16,201 bases of DNA from Chloroflexota bacterium (GTDB taxonomy: Bacteria > Chloroflexota > Anaerolineae > UBA1429). A program made the position numbers and the translations under genes. The notes beneath the pieces were generated by a model. It saw nothing but the letters and a program-made list of their open reading frames with translations. It had not been told where the DNA came from and searched no databases. The stretch spans positions 1 to 16,201 of the forward strand of contig JAAYXX010000026.1 in NCBI GenBank assembly GCA_012515695.1, written 5' to 3'. Shown in pieces: positions 6,280 through 14,481 of this stretch (position 1 is its first letter; each line of letters starts with the position of its first letter).

Positions 6280-6299
6280 CTGGTACTGCAAACTGGTAC
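6280..6299 (+). promoter_or_regulatory. Paired CTGGTAC repeats just downstream of the promoter
   Basis: CTGGTAC occurs at 6280-6286 and 6293-6299, 13 bases start to start, at the predicted transcription start. The second copy overlaps the palindrome GGTACC. It may be a regulator site, possibly for autoregulation by the adjacent OmpR-type regulator, which binds direct repeats. No further copies were found, so this is tentative. Confidence 0.3.
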
Positions 6300-6314
6300 C
6301 GGAAGGAGAAGAGG

Positions 6315-7001
6315 ATGCGCATCTTGGCAGTTGATGATGATCGCAACAATCTAAAGATGCTCGCCTTTCTGTTGACCGAGGAAAACTTTGAGGTTCTGAC
6401 GGCAGATAACGGGCAGACGGCGCTACAGTTGGTGGAAACGCAGCACCCTGACCTCGTCATCCTCGATGTGATGATGCCCCACATGGATGGCCTGGAAGTC
6501 TGCCGCCGCATCCGGCAGACGATGGATGTGCCTATTATCATCCTTTCCGCCAAGGGCGAAACAACGGACAAAGTCCTGGGGCTGGAGCTGGGCGCCGACG
6601 ACTATTTGCCCAAGCCTTTTGAGCCGTCCGAGTTGTTGGCGCGTGTCAAGGCCGTGCTGCGACGCAGCGAACTATCCAGCTTTGACGACTCGAACACCGC
6701 CCTGGCTGTCAACGGCCTGCGCGTGGACCCAGTCGGCAACCGGGTGATTCTCCCCAACGGGAAACCCGTCGAACTAACTCCCATCGAGTTTCGGCTGCTG
6801 CATTGCCTGATGCGCAACGCAGGCAGAACGCTGAACCATGACTTTTTATTAAGCCATGCCTGGGGTTACGAGTACGAAGGCTATAGCAACCAGATCGCCG
6901 TCTATATCCGGCGGTTGCGAAGCAAGCTCGAAGAGGACCCGACAAACCCCAAACTGATCACAACGGTGCGGGGAATGGGCTATCGGTTCGAAAAAGACTG
7001 A
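6315..7001 (+). CDS. OmpR/PhoB-family response regulator
   Basis: This 228-residue two-component transcription regulator accepts a phosphate from a sensor kinase and binds DNA. The receiver domain covers residues 1-115, with the acidic cluster D7-D9, phospho-acceptor D51 in LVILDVMMP, S78 in IILSA and K100 in YLPKPF. The winged-helix output domain covers about 130-226, with LTPIEFRLL, the NQIAVYIRRLRSKLE recognition region and the terminal TVRGMGYRF block. The start ATG has AGGAG (6304-6308) six bases upstream. It has its own promoter and leads a five-gene run on the same strand. No kinase is adjacent; the nearest is the last gene of the run, about 7.5 kb on. All residues needed for phosphorylation are present. 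Confidence 0.96.
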   Translation: MRILAVDDDRNNLKMLAFLLTEENFEVLTADNGQTALQLVETQHPDLVILDVMMPHMDGLEVCRRIRQTMDVPIIILSAKGETTDKVLGLELGADDYLPKPFEPSELLARVKAVLRRSELSSFDDSNTALAVNGLRVDPVGNRVILPNGKPVELTPIEFRLLHCLMRNAGRTLNHDFLLSHAWGYEYEGYSNQIAVYIRRLRSKLEEDPTNPKLITTVRGMGYRFEKD

Positions 7002-7057
7002 CCACGGAACCGGCAGAGCGCTTCAATATAGTAGATTGCATACGAGGTGATCGACGC

Positions 7058-10000
7058 ATGAATCGGTCCATCATGTCTGCATTACCCTCCACAAGCTTTC
7101 GCCCCGGCCGCATAGGGTCCAGAGTGTTCTCCCTTGCGTTGGTGGTGCTGCTCTTGCTCGCGCCGCTCCAACCGGCAGGGGCCGCCCCCACTGCCTCGCG
7201 CCAGGCGGCTGCGCTGCTGGCCGACGCGGGCTGGACATTTCACGCTCCCCAGAACTGGACAGGCAGGCCAACCGTCATTTCCGTCACGGTAAACGATGAC
7301 GACGGCCTGCAAACGGCCACTGCCGCCTATTGCTATTCGACCAACGGGGGCAGCAGTTGGAGCGGCTGGTCAACGAACGGGGCGCTCCAGATCAGCACCA
7401 CCATCTCGACCACGGCGCGAATGACCGCTACCCTCGGCTCCCTGATTGACTCGGCAACAGCCAACCAGGTGCAATTCCGCATCACCGATTCTGCCGCTGC
7501 GGAAAACATCTCCCCCGCCTACACCATCAAGGTGGACGGTACAGCCCCCGCCGCACCGGTCAACTTTCAGGCCAACCCCTCCGGCTGGACCAACCAGGAC
7601 AGCTTTTCCCTCACCTGGACCAACCCCGCCGAACTATCAGGAGTGGTCAAGGCCCATTATAAAATCGGCAGCGCGCAGCCTTCTTCGGGAGCCGATGTCA
7701 CCGGCTCGGTCAGCGGCAGCAACATCTCTTCGATTTCCGGCATTTCGCTGGGCAGCCACGGACGCCAAACAGCCTATGTGTGGCTGGAAGACGCACTGGG
7801 CAACAGCGACCACACGCGCGTGGCCCAGGCCGACCTGCTGCTCGACCTGCAAGCTCCCACAAGCGCGCAAACCCTGGCGGCGGAACCCAACACATGGACG
7901 ACGGTGAACGCCTTTGCCGTGCGATGGACCAACCCGCCCCAGAGCGACGCGCCCATCCAGCGAGCCTATTACAAGCTGGGCAGCGCCCCCACCAGCAACG
8001 CCAACTATGACGGATACAGCGACGGGGCGAATATCACCCAGATCACGGGGATATCGGTCGCAAGCGGGGGAGCCATCCCCTGTTACATCTGGCTTCAAGA
8101 CGCGGCGGGCAACGCGGACTATACCACGGCCAAACCCGTCACGCTCTATTACGCTGGCGATAGCGCCCCCGAACGCCCCGGAAATCTGCAGATTGCGCCC
8201 AGTGCGTGGACGTCGGTAAACGAGTTCACCGCCACCTGGACCAACCCTTCCGTCGCGTCGGGCATTCACGCCGCGTGGTACAAATGGGGCAATCCGCCCA
8301 CCAGCAACGAGGACTTTGACGGGCGCGTCGCAGGAGAGGGGATTCGCACGCTCACAGGGCTGACCGCGCCCGACGAGGGGCCTTGGGATTTGCAAGTCTG
8401 GCTGGAAGACGGTACCGGACGCCGCGACTATACCCGGCGCAGCACCGCTACCGCCAGATATGACGCTACCCCGCCCGTAACCACCTACAGCTTTACCCCG
8501 CCCCTGCCAGCAGGCGGCTGGTTCAGCAATACCGTGACCGTCAACCTGACGGCGACGGACGACCTCTCTGGCGTCCAGGTGACGCAATCACAGCGCGAGG
8601 GCACATCCTTCTGGGTCAACGGCACTTCCATCACGGCCAATAGTTATGTCACCTATTCGATCAAGTCAAAGGATAACGCCGGAAACGAAGAAACGCCGCA
8701 CGCGTTCACAGTGCCCATTGACAAGCTGGCCCCATCCAGCACCGCCACGCTGTCTACCCCCGTGCCATCTAGCGGCTGGTTCACCAGCACTGTCACGGTG
8801 AACATTACCGCCACAGACAACCTGTCCGGCTGGGCCGCCAGCTATTACAAGGTGGATAATGGCGAGTGGCAACGGGGCACACAGGCCGAGATTTCGGGGA
8901 ATGGCTCCCACAGTCTGCAATACTATTCTCGCGACGTCGCGGGCAATAAGGAAACTGCCAAAACCAGGCTCAACGTGTGCCAGATAGACCAGAACCCGCC
9001 CACCGTTACGGCCACCGTCAGCAACGCCGCGCTGTACATGCAGCCGCCGATAACCATTACCCTGGAGGCCGAGGACACCGGCTCTGGCGTGGAAATGATC
9101 GAGTACCGCCGCCAGGGAACCGCTACCTGGAGCCAGGGCGACATCATCATCATCGGCGAGAGCCAGGGAGACGGCGTCCACACCTACGAATATCGCGCCC
9201 GTGATGTGGCCGGGAATGTGTCCACGCCGCAAACTGTCACGGTCAACGTGGATAGCACGCCGCCCCCCGCGCCGAGTAACCTGTACACTATCCCCGCTGG
9301 CTGGTCCAACGTGGATGGCGAATTTGAGCTACATTGGACCAACCCGGTGGATTTCTCTGGCATTGCCGGGGTCTACTATCAACTGGACATTGACCCTACC
9401 GTGGTCATGACGCCCACAGGCCCCATCATGGGTGAGGATATCGAATCGCTCACCGGCCTGGCCGCCGAGAGCGAGGGCGCGCACGACATTTACGTCTGGC
9501 TCGTTGACGGCGCGGGGAACCATGACCCCGCCACGCGCCAGGTGCTAAAAGACGCGCTCAAGTACGATATCTCGGTCCCCGCGTTGTCCCACCGCATTGA
9601 TGGGCCGACGGGCGAGGACGGCAAGCACTACACCGGCACGATCACCGTTACGCTGGTGGCCACCGATACCCTGAGCGGCATCGGCGGGTTCCACTATCAG
9701 GTGACCAAGGGGCAGGTTCAGGGCCAGCCCATCATCACCGAGACCGTATCAGGCGCGCCCACCACCACGGCGCACTCGTTCCACCTGTTCGAGAGCGAAC
9801 GCTGGGAATTGCGCTACTGGGTCAGCGACGCGGCGGGCAATGTGACCAACGTCGCCGGACCCGTCACCCTGTACTTTGACTCGGAAGCGCCCGATTCCCC
9901 GAGCAAGCTGTACGTCACGCCGGAACAATGGAGCAACACGAACAGCTTTACGCTCAAGTGGACCAACCCGTGGGACTATGCGGGAATAGGCGCTGCCTAC

Positions 10001-11488
10001 TATAAAATGGGCGCCGCTCCCACCGCCAACGATGACGGGCAACTGCACACCTTTTCCCCCGGCCAGGCTTCTATACCCGGCCTGACGGTGGAGGACGAGG
10101 GCATCACGCCCGTTTACATCTGGCTGAAGGACAAGGCGGGCAATGTAGACTATACCACCGCCATCAGCGTGCCGCTCAAGTATGATATCACGCCGCCTGT
10201 TACCACGCTGACCGCCACGGGCACGCAGCGTAACACGTACTATATCACCCCTGCGACCATCCAGCTTGCCGCCGAGGACGCCACCGCCGGGGTAATGCAC
10301 ATCAGCTACCGCATCGACCTGGACGGTGTGGAGGGCGAACCGCAAATATGGGACGGGGAAAGCATCATCCTGGACCAGGACGGAACCTATACCATCACGT
10401 ATTATGCCGTTGACCTGGCCCAGAATGTCGAGGTCGCACAGACCAAAACGTTCAAAGTGGATCTGCACGCGCCCGTAGCTATTCCTCCCATGATGAAGGA
10501 CCCGGTAACCCGCCTGCCCACTGAATACGCGAGCGGCTCGAATATCATCGTGAGCTGGTCGGCCGACGACGGCGCGCATGGGTCGGGCATCGCCCGATAC
10601 ACGGTACAGTATCGCCGAGGCGGATGCAGCACGAACTGGCAAAACTGGCAGGTCAACACCGCCAACACAGAGGCCACCTTCTCCTCGCTATGGGCGAACA
10701 ATTTCCATTATTTCCGCGTCCGAGCCGAGGACAAGGCAGGGCACGTCTCTGAATGGTCGCCCATCAGCGGGAACGACGCAGGCTATGTCTATAGCGAGGG
10801 CCTCACCAACCCGCGATTTAACGGCTCGCTGGATGGCTGGATGGTTAGCTCCGGCAGCAAGCTGCCCACCACGCTGGTGTATGCCCCCAGCCGAACGGGC
10901 AGCCCCAGCCATATGGCACTTCTGGGCCAAGAAGTGTATGACCCTGAGCACGACGCAGTGGCGCCCAATTCCTATGCTTCTCTCTACCAGATTATCCAGT
11001 TGCCTACGGCGGAATGCGACCACGGCTTGATGTTAACCTTCTGGGCAAACATGAAGAGCTGGGATATCGCCTGGAGCGATGCGCAGAAGAGCTGGTACGA
11101 CACCCTGGATGTGCTTGTCAGCCAGGCCGATGGGAGCCAGTCTTCGGTTGTGTTGCGTTACGGACGTTTCAATCTGAAAAGCATAGACCCTCCCCCTCAT
11201 ATCTTCTGGCAGTCAGGGTGGGTGCGATTGAGCGCCGATCTGACGCAATGGGCAGGCCAGCGGGTGCGTATCGAGTTCCGGCTGTATAACCGGGTGGATG
11301 GATTTCTGCCAAGCTGGGCCTTTATTGATGACGTCCAATTGGTGCCCGCACCAGGGCGCACGCTCAATTTGCCGCTCGTGACCGACCTGACGCACGCTGT
11401 AAACCCCAAGGCCATTCCCGGCAGTCAATCCGTTACGCCGTCTGATAGCGACGAACCGCAGACAGGTCATTCTATCCCTGCTCGCTAG
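7058..11488 (+). CDS. Large secreted protein of alternating Ig-like units
   Basis: This 1476-residue exported protein has no recognised enzyme domain. A signal peptide occupies residues 1-43 (basic start, helix FSLALVVLLLLAPL, then AGA-A). An Ig-like region (60-160) precedes two alternating unit types. Type A, about 100 residues with GWTN...F.LTWTNP, YYK.G..PT and VWLEDAAGN, starts near 162, 265, 368, 732 and 941. Type B, about 90 residues with TVTVN.TATD..SG and Y..RDVAGN (like OmpL47-type bacterial Ig modules), starts near 469, 555, 644, 837 and 1043. The order is AAABBBABAB. A fibronectin-III-like unit (about 1135-1235) and a jelly-roll-like region (about 1248-1430, NPRFNGSLDGW...AFIDDVQLVP) resembling carbohydrate-binding modules follow. 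No membrane anchor or sorting signal is seen. GAGGTGA (7044-7050) supports this start. An adhesive or glycan-binding role is inferred. Confidence 0.9.
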   Translation: MNRSIMSALPSTSFRPGRIGSRVFSLALVVLLLLAPLQPAGAAPTASRQAAALLADAGWTFHAPQNWTGRPTVISVTVNDDDGLQTATAAYCYSTNGGSSWSGWSTNGALQISTTISTTARMTATLGSLIDSATANQVQFRITDSAAAENISPAYTIKVDGTAPAAPVNFQANPSGWTNQDSFSLTWTNPAELSGVVKAHYKIGSAQPSSGADVTGSVSGSNISSISGISLGSHGRQTAYVWLEDALGNSDHTRVAQADLLLDLQAPTSAQTLAAEPNTWTTVNAFAVRWTNPPQSDAPIQRAYYKLGSAPTSNANYDGYSDGANITQITGISVASGGAIPCYIWLQDAAGNADYTTAKPVTLYYAGDSAPERPGNLQIAPSAWTSVNEFTATWTNPSVASGIHAAWYKWGNPPTSNEDFDGRVAGEGIRTLTGLTAPDEGPWDLQVWLEDGTGRRDYTRRSTATARYDATPPVTTYSFTPPLPAGGWFSNTVTVNLTATDDLSGVQVTQSQREGTSFWVNGTSITANSYVTYSIKSKDNAGNEETPHAFTVPIDKLAPSSTATLSTPVPSSGWFTSTVTVNITATDNLSGWAASYYKVDNGEWQRGTQAEISGNGSHSLQYYSRDVAGNKETAKTRLNVCQIDQNPPTVTATVSNAALYMQPPITITLEAEDTGSGVEMIEYRRQGTATWSQGDIIIIGESQGDGVHTYEYRARDVAGNVSTPQTVTVNVDSTPPPAPSNLYTIPAGWSNVDGEFELHWTNPVDFSGIAGVYYQLDIDPTVVMTPTGPIMGEDIESLTGLAAESEGAHDIYVWLVDGAGNHDPATRQVLKDALKYDISVPALSHRIDGPTGEDGKHYTGTITVTLVATDTLSGIGGFHYQVTKGQVQGQPIITETVSGAPTTTAHSFHLFESERWELRYWVSDAAGNVTNVAGPVTLYFDSEAPDSPSKLYVTPEQWSNTNSFTLKWTNPWDYAGIGAAYYKMGAAPTANDDGQLHTFSPGQASIPGLTVEDEGITPVYIWLKDKAGNVDYTTAISVPLKYDITPPVTTLTATGTQRNTYYITPATIQLAAEDATAGVMHISYRIDLDGVEGEPQIWDGESIILDQDGTYTITYYAVDLAQNVEVAQTKTFKVDLHAPVAIPPMMKDPVTRLPTEYASGSNIIVSWSADDGAHGSGIARYTVQYRRGGCSTNWQNWQVNTANTEATFSSLWANNFHYFRVRAEDKAGHVSEWSPISGNDAGYVYSEGLTNPRFNGSLDGWMVSSGSKLPTTLVYAPSRTGSPSHMALLGQEVYDPEHDAVAPNSYASLYQIIQLPTAECDHGLMLTFWANMKSWDIAWSDAQKSWYDTLDVLVSQADGSQSSVVLRYGRFNLKSIDPPPHIFWQSGWVRLSADLTQWAGQRVRIEFRLYNRVDGFLPSWAFIDDVQLVPAPGRTLNLPLVTDLTHAVNPKAIPGSQSVTPSDSDEPQTGHSIPAR

Positions 11489-11511
11489 GGCATTCAGAAC
11501 CGAGTAACTAT

Positions 11512-13086
11512 ATGACAGATGATCAACAAGCAGAATTAAATCCAACCGAAGAACGCCCAGCCTCAGACAACGACACGCCAGAGAACCAGACGCCTCTGGA
11601 CCCGGAAGAGCTATACAGCCAGGGGATGGCGTACTACCGGCGACGCCAATGGCATCAGGCCAGGGCGTGCTTTGAGCAGCTTCATGCGCTGCAACCCACG
11701 CGCCGGGGCATCGAGCCGCTGCTGAACGAGCTGGACATCTTTTTAAAGCTCGAATCGGTGGAGAACGGCACGCGGGAAGAGCTGGCTCCCGACGGCGGCG
11801 AAGCCGAGACAGCCACCGTACAGGTCGTCAAGGGCGGCCAACGCAAAAAGCACGGGTGGTGGATTGGGGCGCTGGTGCTGGTGATCGTCGCCGGGGTCGT
11901 AGGCGGTGTCTATATGTATACGCAGGGGATGCTCCCCTTCCTGACGCCTGACCAACAAACGCAGAGCCTGCGTAACCAATGCCAGAGCTATTCCGTCGCT
12001 CAACGCTATTGCCGGGCGCTGGAGGTCTGCTCCGAGTTGGCGACAGCCGTCCCCGAAGACCCTGAGGCGCTGAACGGCGTGGAAAAGAGCAAGGACAAGC
12101 TCTACGACGAGGCCCTGGCCTATGTCAAGGCCAACGCGATAGCTAACGCGCTGGAAAACCTGCGTTGCATCTTTGAATACGAACCCAATTATAAAGACGT
12201 GCGCGTGATGATTGACAAGCTGGTCATCCGGCAAGAGATGGACCAACAATATCAGGAGGCTCGCGGGTATCTCGACAGCCGCGCCTATGGGGAGGCCATC
12301 AAACGCCTGCTCCAGCTTCGCACCGTGGACGCCGAGTATAGGCCAGGAACCATCAGCGATGACCTGTACGAAGCCTACATGGGCGAGGGCCGCCAGTGGT
12401 TGGATATGGTAGAAGGCGAGCTACGGGAAGTCCCCGACGCGCAGCCGTCCGACGTCCGTTTCCAGATCACCGAAGACTTGTTGACCAAAGCGAGACAGGC
12501 CAGCAAGTCTTATGAGCGAGCCTTGGCCGAACGCTCTGCCAGCGAGGAGGCGCGCACGGCGCTGACGTTGGCCCAGTTGCTCGGGCAGGGCTTGCAGAGC
12601 TACGGGGCGCGCCTGTGGGACCAGAGCATTACCGAGCTTACGGCCATCTATGCTCAGGACGCCAACTATCTGTCGGGCAAGCTGGCGCCAATCCTATGCG
12701 ATGCCCACCTGCACCTGGGAGACATCTATCTTCAGGAAGAGAACTATGAGGCGGCGCTGGCCGAATATCAGGCGATGGCCAGCATAGAGGTGTGCGACGC
12801 GAAACTGGTCGAGACCAGGATGTGGGAAGCGGGCCTCCCGCTGACCCCCACGGCCACGCCGACGTTCACGCCCACCCCAACTGATACGCCGACGCCTACT
12901 CAAACATCTACGCCCACGCTGACCAATACGCCCGAGCCGACGGCCACGCCTACACCTGAGCCAACGGAGCCGCCCAAGCAGGATCCGCCCAAACAGGATC
13001 CGCCCAAGCAAGATACGCCCAAACCCAAGGATACGCCGGTGCCTGAGCCTACGGCCAAACCGACACTCGATATACCGCCGCGTTAA
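11512..13086 (+). CDS. Single-pass membrane protein with TPR-like repeats and Thr/Pro tail
   Basis: This 524-residue protein has one membrane helix. The N-terminal cytoplasmic part carries a TPR-like helix pair (about residues 32-75, ELYSQGMAYYRRRQWHQA). A basic GGQRKK stretch precedes the helix (116-137). Outside, further TPR-like helical repeats run to about 440 (for example HLGDIYLQEENYEAALAEY), with several cysteines. The tail (443-524) is a Thr/Pro stalk with PPKQD repeated three times. Threonine-proline tails are common on exported proteins of Chloroflexota; they probably span the cell wall and may be glycosylated. Start ATG 11512 lies 23 bases after the previous stop and has no strong ribosome site, so translational coupling is possible. 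TPR units suggest it scaffolds a protein complex, perhaps with its neighbours. The exact function is unknown. Confidence 0.85.
   Translation: MTDDQQAELNPTEERPASDNDTPENQTPLDPEELYSQGMAYYRRRQWHQARACFEQLHALQPTRRGIEPLLNELDIFLKLESVENGTREELAPDGGEAETATVQVVKGGQRKKHGWWIGALVLVIVAGVVGGVYMYTQGMLPFLTPDQQTQSLRNQCQSYSVAQRYCRALEVCSELATAVPEDPEALNGVEKSKDKLYDEALAYVKANAIANALENLRCIFEYEPNYKDVRVMIDKLVIRQEMDQQYQEARGYLDSRAYGEAIKRLLQLRTVDAEYRPGTISDDLYEAYMGEGRQWLDMVEGELREVPDAQPSDVRFQITEDLLTKARQASKSYERALAERSASEEARTALTLAQLLGQGLQSYGARLWDQSITELTAIYAQDANYLSGKLAPILCDAHLHLGDIYLQEENYEAALAEYQAMASIEVCDAKLVETRMWEAGLPLTPTATPTFTPTPTDTPTPTQTSTPTLTNTPEPTATPTPEPTEPPKQDPPKQDPPKQDTPKPKDTPVPEPTAKPTLDIPPR
12970..13029 (+). repeat. Tandem 15-bp repeats encoding PPKQD
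   Basis: Three near-identical 15-bp units, CCGCCCAAGCAGGAT and variants, lie at 12970-12984, 12985-12999 and 13000-13014. A diverged fourth lies at 13015-13029. They differ only at third positions, which suggests recent slippage within the Thr/Pro-rich tail. Confidence 0.75.
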
Positions 13087-13121
13087 TCAGGGGGGCAGGA
13101 ATCATCCGCCATCGGGAAGAC

Positions 13122-14420
13122 ATGATCAGCATGGTGCTTCGGCTGTTTCATCTCGCCAGACGTTTGATCGAACTGTTGGCTCTGCCGTCAAGAACTCGCT
13201 TGCGGCAGAGCCTTCTCTCCCTGGTCTGCTTTGGCGCGCCCCTGCTGCTGGTCCCCCTGGCCCATTCCGACCAAACGGGAATGCTGTGGGAGCGCATCAC
13301 CACCTATCCGGGCGGGCTGACCGTCCCACGGGTCATGGTGAATCGGGTCGGCGACGAGCGCATTCTGTACGCCGTCGGCTCGGCGGGTGGGCTGCACCTG
13401 AGCTTTGACGGCGGGCAGCGTTGGTACTCTGGCAACGAAGGTCTCCCAGGGGGGCCGCTGGGGGCAATCAAGATTCTGGGACTGATAAACGACCCCTACA
13501 ATCGAAATATCGCCTACGCCATCGTGGACCCATTCTCCGCCGTCCCGCGCCCAATGGTCTACTGGACCGTAGACGGCGGCCTGAACTGGCAGCCCCGCGC
13601 CAGCCTCGGCCGCGAGCGGGTCCGGGCTATCGCTTTTGGGATGACGGGCGACGACCTGTATGTCATCACTCAGAACGACGTGCTGCGGGCATTTGTCTAC
13701 GAAGGGGAAGCGCCGCACCTGCCGCCAGAGGAACGCTTTGCGCGCAGAGTGGACGATCTGCACTGGCTCAGTATTTGCCCCTTCCCCGCTCTCACTCAGG
13801 CCACCGTGGCGTATGCCGTTCGCAATACGCTAGACCTGGACGTGCCAACCACCCAGCAGCAAATTACTGTCAGCCCGTGGACGTCTGGCACGAGCGAAGA
13901 GGCTGCTGTCAACCAAGAGAACAACGTCCAGGCAACCTGGGTTTATGCAGGCACTGAGGCCGATGGGCTGGAGGTGATCCTGGATCGGGGCGGCGTGATA
14001 CAACTCTCCAAGCTACCCAGCGACGACCCGGACACGCGCTATGTCTGGGAGCAGGCCGCCATTCATGCCATCTGCCCGCACCCCGCCGATCCCAACCGGC
14101 TGTACGTGGGCACAGATCGGGGCGTCTATGCCACACGCGACGGGGGAATCACCTGGCAATCGCTGGGCGAGGCGCTGCATTCGCAGGTCGTTACCTCCCT
14201 GCTGATAGACCCGGCCAACGACCAGACGCTATACGCCGGACTCGCCGCTGGCGGCGTATACCGCAGTCAGGACGGCGGCCAAAATTGGAGCAGCCTAGGC
14301 CGGGGGTTGAACCAGATCCCCGTGCTGTCGCTGGCGCTGGATGAAGAAGGCCCCGGCACGCTCTACGCGGGCACACCCAGGGGCCTGTGGCGTTTGTTGC
14401 TGGCAGCCAACCCAGAATAG
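13122..14420 (+). CDS. Exported Asp-box (BNR) beta-propeller protein
   Basis: This 432-residue protein has four clear Asp-box motifs (S/T-x-D-x-G-x-x-W): SFDGGQRW (94-101), TVDGGLNW (149-156), TRDGGITW (338-345) and SQDGGQNW (382-389). Repeated LYAG/LYVGT..GVY strands complete the pattern of sialidase-like or Ycf48/sortilin-like propellers. The residues of a true sialidase active site are not evident, so a binding role is more likely than glycan hydrolysis. A hydrophobic segment (about 29-47) after a long basic lead may be a signal peptide or anchor. A middle portion (about 200-300) lacks Asp boxes. The ATG at 13122 has a purine-rich GGGAAGA very close to it; the ATG at 13131 is an equally possible start. 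It follows the TPR-like gene by 35 bases. Confidence 0.85.
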   Translation: MISMVLRLFHLARRLIELLALPSRTRLRQSLLSLVCFGAPLLLVPLAHSDQTGMLWERITTYPGGLTVPRVMVNRVGDERILYAVGSAGGLHLSFDGGQRWYSGNEGLPGGPLGAIKILGLINDPYNRNIAYAIVDPFSAVPRPMVYWTVDGGLNWQPRASLGRERVRAIAFGMTGDDLYVITQNDVLRAFVYEGEAPHLPPEERFARRVDDLHWLSICPFPALTQATVAYAVRNTLDLDVPTTQQQITVSPWTSGTSEEAAVNQENNVQATWVYAGTEADGLEVILDRGGVIQLSKLPSDDPDTRYVWEQAAIHAICPHPADPNRLYVGTDRGVYATRDGGITWQSLGEALHSQVVTSLLIDPANDQTLYAGLAAGGVYRSQDGGQNWSSLGRGLNQIPVLSLALDEEGPGTLYAGTPRGLWRLLLAANPE

Positions 14421-14481
14421 GCGGCGAGAGAGTCCGCCCAACCCGCCCCCCTCCTTGCTGGAACGGAGCGGGGCACACAAG

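Noticed and set aside
5957..6571. 204-codon - strand frame across the palindrome cluster
   Set aside because: Its protein is low-complexity repeat translation (Ser/Pro/Gly/Arg) and runs into the response regulator gene.
7027..7032. TATAGT as a -10 box before the Ig-repeat gene
   Set aside because: No -35-like hexamer sits at the right distance and no extended -10 is present; co-transcription with the regulator gene is simpler.
7637..8587. 316-codon - strand frame opposite the Ig-repeat gene
   Set aside because: It mirrors the repeat units of the + strand gene, which has a signal peptide, ribosome site and domain order.
13122..14420. Catalytic sialidase
   Set aside because: Asp boxes are structural motifs; the arginine triad and other active-site residues are not evident.
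14420..14440. Terminator between propeller and kinase genes
   Set aside because: The GGCGG/CCGCC pairing is only five base pairs and no T-run follows.
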